Below, one piece after another: positions 17,444 to 25,996 of a DNA stretch of 64,000 bases. A program made the translations under genes and the position numbers. This DNA is from an uncultured Aquimarina sp. (GTDB lineage Bacteria > Bacteroidota > Bacteroidia > Flavobacteriales > Flavobacteriaceae): NCBI GenBank assembly GCA_947502885.1, contig CANNBP010000001.1, forward strand, positions 62,001-126,000, read 5' to 3'. The notes beneath the pieces are model-generated. The model was not told the origin of the DNA, searched no databases, and saw only the letters and a program-made list of their open reading frames with translations. Position 1 is the stretch's first letter; each line of letters starts with the position of its first letter.

Positions 17444-18010
17444 TTAATTTTTCAATTCATTTTGAAACAATTTTGCCAATTTATTTCGATCAGTTTCACT
17501 TTCTAATATTTTTCTTAACCATATTTGAGGTTGATCCGTGGCATTGACAATTTTCTTTTGGGAGTATTTTTTAAATTCGATAAAATCATACCAATTTATT
17601 TTATGAATTTGTTGCAGAGTATAAACTGCTATTTCTCCATTAGTTGCTCCATAAAATGGACAAGTATGAATTTTTGTTTTTGTTGTATCTGAAAATTTTG
17701 AGATTAAAAAGTTAGTTGTTTTCAATTTTGGTCTATTCAAAAAATCAATCCAATAGGATTTATTAAAAACGGAGCCTTCCTTTTTTATTTTCTTTTTAGT
17801 TATGTATTGAGACCCAACTAAACAACCTCCTTTTTTAAAAATCAATTCATTCCATATTTCATTTATTGAATTAGTTTGGAGTATATCGGTATTTTCAATT
17901 TTTTCTACCAGAACTGTTTCATGTTTTTTTTCGGAAAACGTTTTATTCGTTTCTTTTTTACAAGAAGTAGGTGTTAAGATTAATATTAAAATGTATAACT
18001 TATATTTCAT
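17444..18010 (-). CDS. hypothetical lipoprotein
   Basis: 188 residues. The signal ends LILTPTSCKKETN (lipobox Cys about 17). The mature protein is basic and ends KLAKLFQNELKN. A central stretch LISKFSDTTKTKIHTCPFYGATNGEIAVYTLQQIHKINWYDF resembles Bacteroidota lipoproteins of unknown role. No catalytic motif is visible. A long spacer upstream separates it from a divergent serine hydrolase gene. Confidence 0.6.
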   Translation of the reverse strand: MKYKLYILILILTPTSCKKETNKTFSEKKHETVLVEKIENTDILQTNSINEIWNELIFKKGGCLVGSQYITKKKIKKEGSVFNKSYWIDFLNRPKLKTTNFLISKFSDTTKTKIHTCPFYGATNGEIAVYTLQQIHKINWYDFIEFKKYSQKKIVNATDQPQIWLRKILESETDRNKLAKLFQNELKN

Positions 18011-18442
18011 GCTTTTTAGTTTTAATGTTATCTGTTCAATAATTTGTTTATCAGTTTTTTAAATAAATTATTTGATCATATGTGTTGACGAAATACTATC
18101 TTGACTTTCGATTTTTTTATGCATCAAATTAGATAAATAAATAGCTTTAAGTTTAAAATTACAAGCTTTATTTTCATAATGAATACCAATGGTATTTGTT
18201 GTGGTGTGTTGGCATGTTGATAGTCTTATACTTTTTAGCGATAACTAATTTTGATTCGTAGGGGAGAGCTTATAATGAACCAAATTTAAGCAATGCATTA
18301 TGATAGATTATTGTCTTCTTGTTATTGTGTTATAGGTTACTCAACTCAAATATTATCCATTTTGTAACCTTTTCTCTGGTCATCTTGTCCAATAGTTGTG
18401 AATTCGCAAAAATGCTATTATAAACTTTTAAAAAATCAAAAA
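18011..18442. other. intergenic region between divergent lipoprotein and serine hydrolase genes
   Basis: About 430 bp without a convincing gene. It must hold two divergent promoters. A segment near 18235-18305 (AGGGGAGAGCTTATAAT, then TTAAGCAATGCATTATGAT) resembles 39845-39900 beside the IS110 remnant, where the reading is AGTAAGCAATGCGTTATAGC. This may be a degenerate repeat in the plus orientation, in front of the plus-strand serine hydrolase. Confidence 0.4.
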
Positions 18443-19543
18443 ATGAAACATATAAAACCATATATACTAATCGTTTTATTGATGTTGTCTGTGTCCTTTT
18501 TTGGGCAGCATAATTCAGAATCAATTAGATTTCCAGATGGTAGAACTATTTCTATTGAAAACTTGAATACGTATATTCAAAAAGTAATGGATTCTATAGA
18601 GTTACCTGGTCTTTCAATAGCAATTGTGAATGATAATAAAATAGCCTATCAAAATACCTTTGGTGTAAAAAGTATCAAGACAAAAGAGCCTGTAACCAAA
18701 AAAACAATTTTTGAAGGTGCTTCTTTATCTAAACCATTATTTGCATATTTTTTAATGAAGATGGCTGAGAATGACCAGTTGGATTTAGACCTACCAATTT
18801 TTCCATATCTAGAGGCAGTTTTTCCAAAAGGAACTGTTGTCGAAGAATCATTGGAGGACTATAAAAATTTAACGCCGCGTATAATACTTTCTCATGGTTC
18901 AGGTATTCCTAATTGGGTTAAAGGCGAGCCCATAAAAATAGCTTTTAAACCTGGAACTGATTTTTCATATTCTGGCGAAGCTTACCAACACTTAGGTGCT
19001 GCTTTTGCCTTAAAACAAGGTATAGATTGGGGAGCTAAACTAGATTCGCTTTTTATTAAAGAAGCAGCGCTACCAATTGGTATGGACAGAACCTTATATA
19101 CTTGGGATGCAAAATATGAGAATAACGTTGCAAAAGGTCATATAAAGGGTAAAGTCAATCCAGAGATTAATAGATATAAAAGAGTGGGCCCAGGATTTAG
19201 CGTGCATACTAATGCAGAGGATTATGCAATGTTTCTTATTGAAATGATGAATCCCAAAAACATTACCATCGCAACCAGAGATGAAATGCTTAAAGAACAT
19301 AATCATTTTAAGGACGGAAATAAACTAATTAAAGAAACTGGTCAAACAGGGTGGGGGTTAGGATTTGCTCAAAAAACAACTCCATATGGATTAATGCATC
19401 TGCACACAGGAAACAATCAGGATTTCCAAGCATACACTATGTTTATTCCAAATCAAAATTATGGATTTGCTATGTTTGCTAATTCAGACAATTTATTTCC
19501 ATTCTTAGAAAAACTAGAACAACTAATAGGAGAACATTTTTAA
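18443..19543 (+). CDS. class C beta-lactamase-family serine hydrolase
   Basis: 366 residues when started at the ATG at 18443, which gives a clean signal peptide (KPYILIVLLMLSVSFFGQ); the longer frame start at 18398 would add 15 hydrophilic residues. The serine motif SLSK (S94, K97), a Tyr motif in DFSYSGEAYQHLG, and a third motif in LHTGNNQDF follow the beta-lactamase/transpeptidase fold. Members include esterases, D-aminopeptidases and penicillin-binding-like proteins, so antibiotic hydrolysis should not be assumed. It is the first of four closely spaced plus-strand genes. Confidence 0.8.
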   Translation: MKHIKPYILIVLLMLSVSFFGQHNSESIRFPDGRTISIENLNTYIQKVMDSIELPGLSIAIVNDNKIAYQNTFGVKSIKTKEPVTKKTIFEGASLSKPLFAYFLMKMAENDQLDLDLPIFPYLEAVFPKGTVVEESLEDYKNLTPRIILSHGSGIPNWVKGEPIKIAFKPGTDFSYSGEAYQHLGAAFALKQGIDWGAKLDSLFIKEAALPIGMDRTLYTWDAKYENNVAKGHIKGKVNPEINRYKRVGPGFSVHTNAEDYAMFLIEMMNPKNITIATRDEMLKEHNHFKDGNKLIKETGQTGWGLGFAQKTTPYGLMHLHTGNNQDFQAYTMFIPNQNYGFAMFANSDNLFPFLEKLEQLIGEHF

Positions 19544-19554
19544 AAATATATAAT

Positions 19555-19884
19555 ATGAAAGATTACAATGAGGCAATAATGTTTATAGCTATAATACTCG
19601 CATTATTACTAATCGTTTTTATCATCGCCAGATATACCTATTTGGTAAAAAAAGAAATGATTAAACAAGGAATTTATCTCGAAAATAGAACTGTAAAATA
19701 TAAGTACTTGGATATTGGTTGCATTGTTTTTGGTTTAGGTATTGGGTTACTGGTGTCATCTATTTTTACATCAATGAGTCTAACAGAAGACACAACAGAC
19801 CTTTTAGTTTGGGGTACAATTTTAATCTTTGGAGCTGCAGGTTTAGTTGTAGCACATTTTATTAGAAAAAAGCTTGAAGACTAA
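19555..19884 (+). CDS. small membrane protein, DUF6249-like
   Basis: 109 residues with three hydrophobic segments (about residues 8-26, 52-70 and 82-102) and a short charged linker (KKEMIKQGIYLENRT). The arrangement matches the DUF6249 type found in flavobacterial operons with an ECF sigma factor. It begins 11 bp after the serine hydrolase and overlaps the next sigma gene by 11 bp, pointing to one transcript. Possible role as signalling or anti-sigma partner is inferred from position only. Confidence 0.6.
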   Translation: MKDYNEAIMFIAIILALLLIVFIIARYTYLVKKEMIKQGIYLENRTVKYKYLDIGCIVFGLGIGLLVSSIFTSMSLTEDTTDLLVWGTILIFGAAGLVVAHFIRKKLED

Positions 19885-20449
19885 GAAAGCAATAGAGGAT
19901 TACGATATCATTCGTAAAGTAATAGATGGTGATACAAATGCTTTTAGACAATTAGTCTACAAGTATAAAGATGTATCACTTTCTCTTGCGTATTCTATTC
20001 TAAAAAGCCAAACATTGGCAGAAGATGTACTTCAAGATGTTTTTATCAAAGTATTTAATAAGTTAAAAACTTTTAAGTTTAAATCTTCTTTTTCAACTTG
20101 GTTATATAGAATAGTGGTGAACACATCTTATAATGAATTGAAAAAACGAAAAACTAATATCTCATTAAGTGAGAAAACCAATGATACCACGCTTCATCTA
20201 ACAGAAGATAGGGATTATATGAAAGAAGAAGATCAAAAACACTACATCAATATGGCATTAACACATATGAGAACAGATGAAGCATTGGTCTTAAGATTAT
20301 TCTATTTATGCGAATTTAGCATTAAAGAAATAGAAGATATTACAAAATTTAAACCGTCAAAAATTAAAGTTGATTTACATCGTGGTAGAGAAAATTTAAA
20401 TTTTCAACTGAAGCAACTATTAGGAGGTGATATAAAGCATTTATTATGA
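19874..20449 (+). CDS. ECF-type RNA polymerase sigma factor with TTG start
   Basis: 191 residues. Region 2 includes DTNAFRQLVYKYKDVSLSLAYSILK, the TLAEDVLQDVFIKVFNKLKTF helix and FSTWLYRIVVNTSYNELKKRK. Region 4 is RTDEALVLRLFYLCEFSIKEIEDITKFKPSKIKVDLHRGRENL. The frame begins with TTG at 19874, inside the end of the preceding gene; no ATG lies ahead of the conserved residues, so TTG initiation with translational coupling is the best reading. The end overlaps the following gene by ATGA. Confidence 0.8.
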   Translation: MKTKKAIEDYDIIRKVIDGDTNAFRQLVYKYKDVSLSLAYSILKSQTLAEDVLQDVFIKVFNKLKTFKFKSSFSTWLYRIVVNTSYNELKKRKTNISLSEKTNDTTLHLTEDRDYMKEEDQKHYINMALTHMRTDEALVLRLFYLCEFSIKEIEDITKFKPSKIKVDLHRGRENLNFQLKQLLGGDIKHLL

Positions 20450-20793
20450 AAGAAGAACAGTTCAAAAAAATTATCAAGAAAAGTACCTTAACAACCTCTG
20501 AAGGTTTTGTAGATGAACTAATGAGCAATATTAAGGAAAGTAAAGAGGTGAAAAACAAGTACGTTTTATGGCAGTTTAAACCTATTTTGTCTATTTGTGT
20601 TGTTTTAATTTTAGTTTTGACATTTTTATTGTTTCAAGTTTTAGGGTTAGAGGTTGGAGTATTGAGTTCAATGATTGGTACTAAAAAGATTCCAATTTTT
20701 ATAGTGGTGACTTCAGTTCTTTTTTATTACTTAAATGAAATGGTAAAACTTGACAAAAACTCTATACGTATAAAAAAAGAAAGCTTGTTTTAG
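20446..20793 (+). CDS. small protein with two membrane segments after the sigma factor
   Basis: 115 residues. A hydrophilic N-terminal half (EEQFKKIIKKSTLTTSEGFVDELMSNIKESKEVKNKY) precedes two membrane helices (about residues 45-70 and 77-95). It starts within the last codons of the sigma factor, so it is the last gene of the unit. The layout of a short cytoplasmic segment plus membrane segments suggests an anti-sigma factor, but no known domain is recognised. Confidence 0.55.
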   Translation: MKEEQFKKIIKKSTLTTSEGFVDELMSNIKESKEVKNKYVLWQFKPILSICVVLILVLTFLLFQVLGLEVGVLSSMIGTKKIPIFIVVTSVLFYYLNEMVKLDKNSIRIKKESLF

Positions 20794-21118
20794 CGATTGA
20801 TTCTACTTCTTAATTTTAAATGATTTTCAGGCAATTGAAGCTAGTTTTTTGGTTATGATTTGATATATAGTATTAAGAGTTTTTATTCAGTAATTAAATC
20901 ATATATAGAGCCTTTTCAGAATTCAATTCAGAGTAATACATAGTTAAAAGGTTTTGTTGTAACGTTGACAACATTATTAAAACGTTGTCAACGTTACAGC
21001 AGTATAAAATGATTATTATGAGTTAATTAAAAGGGTAAAATATCTTGTTTTTATGACCCGATTCTATGTTTGAGAAAAGGATATAAATGGGATATTTTGT
21101 TACATACAGTCTTTAATG
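20794..21118. other. convergent intergenic region with a perfect palindrome
   Basis: About 325 bp between convergent genes. The only structure is the inverted repeat at 20958-20998, listed separately. No T-run follows it on either strand, so an ordinary intrinsic terminator is not obvious. Confidence 0.5.
20958..20998. repeat. perfect 15-bp inverted repeat with 11-nt loop
   Basis: Arms TGTAACGTTGACAAC and GTTGTCAACGTTACA are perfectly complementary, separated by an AT-rich loop. AACGTTG occurs in each arm, the same core seen at the start-proximal end of several array repeats. It could be a transcription factor site, a transcript 3' hairpin, or a relic of the array repeat. TGTAACGTTGA recurs alone near 34758. 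Confidence 0.6.
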
Positions 21119-21796
21119 TTATTTTTTGACTTCATCCTCCAAGATTGAAGAATTTAAGCCTCTGATAATTAACCAAATTGGCAGAATCAATTGAATTAAA
21201 CCAAGTGGGAGTAACATATTCATACTTATACTATTTCCGAAGATTGAAAATAATTCTTCAATAAACATTAAAATCACTGCGATTATTCCGAAAATAGCGA
21301 GTACCCTAGGTATAAGTTTAGATATATAGAATGTATAGTATAAAACAAAAACAGGAAAACAAGAAATTAAAAGATAAAAATAATGAGTCCAAAAATGTTT
21401 TTGATAAACAAGAGCCTTTAAAATACCTAACGAATCATTACTAGTGTTTTTTACATATTCTTTACTCAACTCTAGCATTGATACAACGCTAACATTATCA
21501 ATCATAATGGAAATAAAGTTTATAATGCAAAAGGCAAAATATAAATACGCTAGATTTTTATTATAACTTTTAAAAATGGGTAATAAGAGTATTGCTATGA
21601 CTATAGATGCGATACCGCTAAAAATTCCTAGTACCATTGAACTAATAATTTGATTAGCATTTTCAGAAGTGGAGGTAAGGAAATTGTCAGAAAAAAGTAT
21701 GGGTCCTTGTAAAAACTGAAAAATAAGAACCCCCGAAATAAAAATGAATAATAATAATGCGCCAACAATTCTACCTACTTTTTGATTTGAATTCAT
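21119..21796 (-). CDS. DUF4386 family membrane protein
   Basis: 225 residues with six predicted membrane helices. The opening (MNSNQKVGRIVGALLLFIFISGVLIFQFLQGP), ASIVIAILLLPIFKSYNKNLAYLYFAF, and the closing EELFSIFGNSISMNMLLPLGLIQLILPIWLIIRGL are the DUF4386 pattern. Such proteins are widespread, short and of unknown function; some occur next to heat- or stress-related regulators. It is a single gene here, convergent with the sigma unit. Confidence 0.75.
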   Translation of the reverse strand: MNSNQKVGRIVGALLLFIFISGVLIFQFLQGPILFSDNFLTSTSENANQIISSMVLGIFSGIASIVIAILLLPIFKSYNKNLAYLYFAFCIINFISIMIDNVSVVSMLELSKEYVKNTSNDSLGILKALVYQKHFWTHYFYLLISCFPVFVLYYTFYISKLIPRVLAIFGIIAVILMFIEELFSIFGNSISMNMLLPLGLIQLILPIWLIIRGLNSSILEDEVKK

Positions 21797-22125
21797 ATTT
21801 GGTGTTTTTGATTAATTTTAAATTCATAGACTTACTCTAAATATAAAGACGTAATTAAGTTATAAATGGTTGCCTGAGCTTTTACAAAGCGGTTTTTTAA
21901 TTACAAAAAATGGTCTTATGCTATAGCTGCTTTTTCTATTTTGTAGTTAATACTTTTAAAGATTTTATATGTGGAATGTAGAGGATTTGGACGTAAGTAA
22001 TATGGTATGAGACTCCAAGAAAGGTTAACTAATGAAAAGTTATGAAACTTTTTGAATATGGATAGAGAAGACGTATCATACCGTATTTTATAATGGCTAG
22101 GGATATTAGAAAAAGTCAACTACAT
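21797..22125. other. intergenic region, possible decayed sequence
   Basis: About 330 bp. A 67-codon minus-strand open frame at 21916-22119 has no recognisable domain. Short self-complementary pieces (TATGGTATGAGAC at 22002 and GACGTATCATACCGTA at 22070) pair imperfectly. I see no convincing gene or RNA. Confidence 0.4.
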
Positions 22126-22926
22126 TTATTTTAATTGTAAATGAATATGATCATCGTGTCTTACTGCTCTGCAACCATGATAACGTATTTTGTCATGTGC
22201 CAAATTCATTCTTTTCTTTAAATGGGGTTCTATAAATAGTTTTCCTAAACTTTTGTTTTTCAAAATGCTATTTATGAGTGTTTTAGTTCCTTTTTCTGAG
22301 AAAACGATATCTTTATTGATCTTTCCAAAAGTTACATACTTAGGATAATCATATTGAAAATAACCACTTTTCAAGCACTTATCGATCTGATTATATTCAT
22401 TTGATTTAGGATCTTCAAATACTCCATATCCACTTATTGATTTTTGTTTATGTGTTATTTCTCCAGTTTTTGTTTCATAAATTAGACTAATGTCAATTTT
22501 CTTTCCATCATTATGACTTAGGTGCGGAAATAAAGGAAACTTGTTCATAAAAGGAAAGTTTCCGTCTAAATAATGAATTTCAATACCTGATCCGTTTAAT
22601 TCTTTTTCTGTTTGTAATAGTAATTCATTCAGCTTAGGTCTAACATAATTTCTATTCAAAAACACGGTCATATAATTTGTTGGCTTTATTGAATCGGTAT
22701 GTTTTACTCTTTCCCGCCCAAAAATTGGAGCAATAAGCGGAACAATAATTAATGTTGAAATTGTATAAAGTCCAATAAAAAGTATTATTGGTTTAATTTT
22801 TAAGTTACGTGGCCATTTTTTTGTAATTATCAGACATAATAAGTAAATAATTCCACCGATTTGCGTAGAAATAGTAAGAAAAACGAATAAGAGTATTTGA
22901 GATATTATTTTCAGTATAATTTTCAA
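22126..22926 (-). CDS. membrane-anchored protein with LAS/MepA-like metallopeptidase motifs
   Basis: 266 residues. Two N-terminal hydrophobic segments (residues 4-35 and 45-68) anchor it. The rest contains LSHNDGKKIDISL, with H138 and D145 in the H-x6-D spacing of LAS metallopeptidases (D-Ala-D-Ala carboxypeptidase VanX/VanY, MepA, lysostaphin class), and a C-terminal HDDHIHLQL with H260 and H262. These give three zinc ligands. MepA-type enzymes cut peptidoglycan cross-links, so a cell-wall target is likely but not proven. No family name is certain; overall similarity to described members appears low. Confidence 0.55.
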   Translation of the reverse strand: MKIILKIISQILLFVFLTISTQIGGIIYLLCLIITKKWPRNLKIKPIILFIGLYTISTLIIVPLIAPIFGRERVKHTDSIKPTNYMTVFLNRNYVRPKLNELLLQTEKELNGSGIEIHYLDGNFPFMNKFPLFPHLSHNDGKKIDISLIYETKTGEITHKQKSISGYGVFEDPKSNEYNQIDKCLKSGYFQYDYPKYVTFGKINKDIVFSEKGTKTLINSILKNKSLGKLFIEPHLKKRMNLAHDKIRYHGCRAVRHDDHIHLQLK

Positions 22927-22944
22927 CTAAAGATTTGGTTTTTA

Positions 22945-23030
22945 ATTACTCATTATGATTCGATTATAGCTAATATGAGAATCAAAGTTCTAGACTTTGG
23001 GTTTAATCTAAACATTAATTATAACCATTG
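22945..23030 (-). repeat. array palindromic spacer, short or degenerate
   Basis: Between the stop at 23031 and the next start. The stop-proximal side (ATAACAATGG, then TTATAATTAATG, AAACCCAAAGTC) is related to the repeat at 33945-34080 (ATAACGCCAGTACC, TATAATTAATGCGGG, AACCCAAAGC). The start-proximal AACGTT is not conserved. Confidence 0.4.
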
Positions 23031-23762
23031 TTATTTTTGGTTGTTTTTTACCAACCACTGTTTGAAATAAAGATTTTCTATTTTTTTTCTTTTCTCTGGA
23101 CCGAGTATTTCAATTGCTTTTGATTCTGTTGATAGATCTATCAAATACCAAATTTTCTCATCTTTTTCATCAAATTTCTTATCTCCATTTGAATCTCGTA
23201 AAGTCCTAAAAATTATTTTATCCGTGTTCGGGACGATTTCATATTCGGTCAAACTTTCATTAGCAGGACTAAGTCTTGAAAATTTATTTCCATCAATATC
23301 AGAGATAAAAAGTTGTTCAGGGTCAAGATAAGTTAATTTTTTGTCCTGATTGTAATCGGTATCTCCAGCTTTATATAAAACACTTTTTTTAAGTATTGGG
23401 CCGACGTTTTTAAAATTGGTAGTAAAGTCAGAAATCCTAAATTTTTTCTCGGTGAGTAATTTAGTTTTCCCTTCATTTATATCATAGAATATTAAATTCC
23501 AGTAGCTAGGATAACTATCTGCATAATACGACTTTTTACTATATCTACTTCCACCACGAGAATTTTGAGTGGAAACAGGAAGAATAGCTTTTTCTAGGCT
23601 ATCAATGAAAACAACTCTTGAGTACACAAAATTATATTCATCTAAAATAGAATCAATTTGTTTTTGGTTCAGATTTTTATCTTCTATTACTTGGATTCTA
23701 TCCTGTCTTTTATTACAAGATAAAATCACTAATGTGAGCATAATAATTGATAGTAATTTCAT
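23031..23762 (-). CDS. hypothetical lipoprotein with calcium-type loop
   Basis: 243 residues when started at the ATG at 23762 (KLLSIIMLTLVILSCNKRQ, lipobox Cys about 16). The frame extends upstream to 23804, but this extra part lies inside the array repeat. The C-terminal half has DSNGDKKFDEKDEKIWY, an EF-hand-like D-x-N-x-D-x-x-F-x-x-x-D loop, and a preceding DTDYNQDKKLTYLD with similar spacing, so two calcium-binding-like loops are possible. Otherwise no domain is recognised. Confidence 0.6.
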   Translation of the reverse strand: MKLLSIIMLTLVILSCNKRQDRIQVIEDKNLNQKQIDSILDEYNFVYSRVVFIDSLEKAILPVSTQNSRGGSRYSKKSYYADSYPSYWNLIFYDINEGKTKLLTEKKFRISDFTTNFKNVGPILKKSVLYKAGDTDYNQDKKLTYLDPEQLFISDIDGNKFSRLSPANESLTEYEIVPNTDKIIFRTLRDSNGDKKFDEKDEKIWYLIDLSTESKAIEILGPEKRKKIENLYFKQWLVKNNQK

Positions 23763-23764
23763 AT

Positions 23765-24046
23765 TAGGTCGTAGTGTTTTTATATATGTGTTATAGCAGA
23801 GCAAAATGTTACCTTACTTTTTAATTTTTTCCGATATAGGTTGTTAATTTTTGTTGACCAAAAGCATAGTTTGTTAGTTGTAGTAATTGTTTAATTGATA
23901 ATCTTGCTACTAGAATCTTAAAGTATTTGTTCTCTAAAATATGTAAGTTATAACTGTAAGGATATACCAGACAATATTGAGATAATTCAAAATGATAGTT
24001 TATAGTTAATGAAATGCTACTCGATGAAAAAGAAAACAATTGTTAG
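23765..24046 (-). repeat. array palindromic spacer, long
   Basis: Begins with ACTAACAATTG overlapping the stop codon of the M43 protease gene and ends before the lipoprotein start. Its start-proximal third (GGTAACATTTTGCTCTGC, then ATAACACATATATAAAAAC) is almost the same as at 41345-41515, except that AACGTT has become AACACT. No credible gene lies within. Confidence 0.5.
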
Positions 24047-25011
24047 TCCGTCTTATTATTTAAGTATAATTCACGTCTATCTCCTCCTTCATTAAAAATG
24101 AGTCTAGCCTGTTTTCGTTGCCCATTAGTAAACATAAACATACTTTCATCCCAAACATGATTCATGAAATTCATAAACATATCATTACTTCCACAAGATT
24201 GTTTAGGATGGACAGGTCTTCCTGTATATACTTCACTTTGTAGAGGTGTATCATCTATAAAATCTGTTCCATTACAATTCGGAGGGTTTGTATTGCCACC
24301 ATTATGAAGATGAAATAGACCTAACCAATGACCTATTTCATGTGTTACTGTTCTGCCAAGTTTATGAGCTTCTGCTAATTTTCCTAAAGTTCCAAACGCT
24401 TTTGAACCAACTACTATTCCGTCTATTCTTGGATCGCTCCCAGGAAAACTAGCATAACCTGCTAATGCTAAAACATCGAATCGGTTATTGAGATCTGCTA
24501 CCCATATATTTAGATATTTATCCCTATCCCAAATGTCTTGTCCACCTTGGTTAGAAAAGAACAATTTTCTTTCTTCTATCGGTCTTATTTCTCCTGTTGG
24601 CAGATTATCTTTTCCATCAAACCCTGTTACATTACCAGAGGTTCTAATGATTCCAGTAGTAGGATTCCCTTCTGGGTCTACCGAAGCGAGTTTAAATTTA
24701 ATTCCCATACTAGCAATAACTCCTTTAAACTCATCAGGAGTTTTTGTCCAATCTGCATTTTGCTTATTGTAATCTTCATTTAATATTTTTATCTGTGTGG
24801 CGACATCAGCATCGGTAATTGTAAATGGGCTAGGATCATAATTTACTATATGAACAACCACAGGAATGGTAATTATCTCTTCTGAGGGAACAATAGATGG
24901 TTCCTTAATAGAAATAGGATCATTATTATCATTACTACATGATATCATGAAACTTAAAAAAAAGAGTACTATAAAGTTTTTATTGGTATACTTCCTGATT
25001 TGTGAAAACAT
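24043..25011 (-). CDS. M43 (pappalysin/cytophagalysin) zinc metalloprotease lipoprotein
   Basis: 322 residues. The lipoprotein signal ends FMISCSND (Cys25). The domain opens IPVVVHIVNYD and contains the extended zinc motif HEIGHWLGLFH (H224, E225, H228, H234), followed by cysteines in PPNCNGTDFIDDTPLQ and KQSCGSNDMFMNFMNHV, including the Met-turn. This is the classic cytophagalysin (M43B) architecture. The enzyme would be anchored at the outer membrane and act on extracellular protein. No C-terminal T9SS domain is present, so lipid anchoring replaces it. Its stop codon begins the array repeat. Confidence 0.88.
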   Translation of the reverse strand: MFSQIRKYTNKNFIVLFFLSFMISCSNDNNDPISIKEPSIVPSEEIITIPVVVHIVNYDPSPFTITDADVATQIKILNEDYNKQNADWTKTPDEFKGVIASMGIKFKLASVDPEGNPTTGIIRTSGNVTGFDGKDNLPTGEIRPIEERKLFFSNQGGQDIWDRDKYLNIWVADLNNRFDVLALAGYASFPGSDPRIDGIVVGSKAFGTLGKLAEAHKLGRTVTHEIGHWLGLFHLHNGGNTNPPNCNGTDFIDDTPLQSEVYTGRPVHPKQSCGSNDMFMNFMNHVWDESMFMFTNGQRKQARLIFNEGGDRRELYLNNKTD

Positions 25012-25097
25012 ATGAATTGATCAATTATATTTATTACTAAAATTTGTAGAAAAATAGGTGTTTAGGTTTATCATTAAAGTAGGTGTTATCTTTATAC

Positions 25098-25292
25098 TCA
25101 GGGTTCATATCTTCCATTTATTGAAATAATACCCGGAGCAAAAATTTCAGGTGTCAAACCTGGTGGTTTTTGTCCAAAATATAATGCTTCTGTAGTTAGT
25201 GAATCACTATCTTTTGCTTTCTGCTTTTTAGTATTACACGCATTTAAATATATTGAGAATAGAAGTATTAAAATAAAATACATAGTTTTCAT
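25098..25292 (-). pseudogene. truncated PD40/WD40-type lipoprotein fragment
   Basis: 64 residues: lipoprotein signal (Cys19), a linker, then [16 protein letters not shown] followed by NGRYEP and a stop. The segment [15 protein letters not shown] is the usual opening of Bacteroidota PD40 beta-propeller proteins, which normally continue for 250 or more residues. Here the frame ends after the opening. The missing C-terminal part is not found downstream, so I read it as a deletion remnant. An intact short lipoprotein cannot be excluded. Confidence 0.5.
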
Positions 25293-25440
25293 TTATTCAA
25301 ACTTTTTAATTGTAGGTAACATCATAATAAATGCATATCTACAATTATTCGTAGTATATTCTTGTTAATAAAATACTAAGAGTAGCGCTTTTTATGGATG
25401 GCCTATTTTTTAAAGTAGTATTTGGCCACTTTAAGCCAGT

Positions 25441-25971
25441 TTATACCTTTTTATGCATAGTTTTATTTAGTATTTTTTCTAATTCATTTTTAATTTCTAT
25501 GATAGCAACTTTAGCTTCTTTTGTTTCATTATCATCCTCTTCATAGAAACTAAATCCAAAGAATTTTAGGAGATACATATTTAAAAGATCTAAACTATCA
25601 ATCAGGATTTCAATAATATGTTTATCATATTCAACTGTCATTATTTTTTTAGCTCCGGTAAATACAGTTAAGTTTGATGCCCCTTCATTGTTGTTACAAT
25701 CAATTATTATTAATGATAAAGTTAATACTGCATCGGCAAATAAGGAGCTGTCCTCAATTTTATCATTTTTCCAAGTGTAGTTTATTGCTAATTTTTCACA
25801 CGTTTCAGATGTTGTTATTGAATTCCTAATTTTCAACTTTTCGTCTAAGTCACAATATGTATAGATATCACTAAAAGAAATATCTACTCCTAAACTTTCT
25901 AAAAAATATACAAACTCTAAAGCCGAATCATTACTGGCAATCCAAATCCATTTCTCTATATATGATTTCAT
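25441..25971 (-). CDS. hypothetical acidic protein paired with DUF4259 gene
   Basis: 176 residues, strongly acidic, without signal or membrane segments. Mostly helical with a closing helix VAIIEIKNELEKILNKTM. It begins 25 bp after the DUF4259 gene on the same strand with no repeat between them, so the two probably form one unit. I do not recognise a family; the pairing hints at a shared job, perhaps an immunity- or regulation-related pair. Confidence 0.55.
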   Translation of the reverse strand: MKSYIEKWIWIASNDSALEFVYFLESLGVDISFSDIYTYCDLDEKLKIRNSITTSETCEKLAINYTWKNDKIEDSSLFADAVLTLSLIIIDCNNNEGASNLTVFTGAKKIMTVEYDKHIIEILIDSLDLLNMYLLKFFGFSFYEEDDNETKEAKVAIIEIKNELEKILNKTMHKKV

Positions 25972-25996
25972 CTATTTTATGCCTTAATTATGAATA

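Noticed and set aside
18443..19543. Antibiotic-resistance beta-lactamase
   Set aside because: The fold fits the wide class C family but the YxN and KTG-type motifs are altered (YSG, HTG), so resistance activity is not supported.
23821..24039. 72-codon minus-strand frame in the repeat after the M43 protease gene
   Set aside because: Lies inside repeat-like AT-rich sequence with no domain; treated as part of the repeat.
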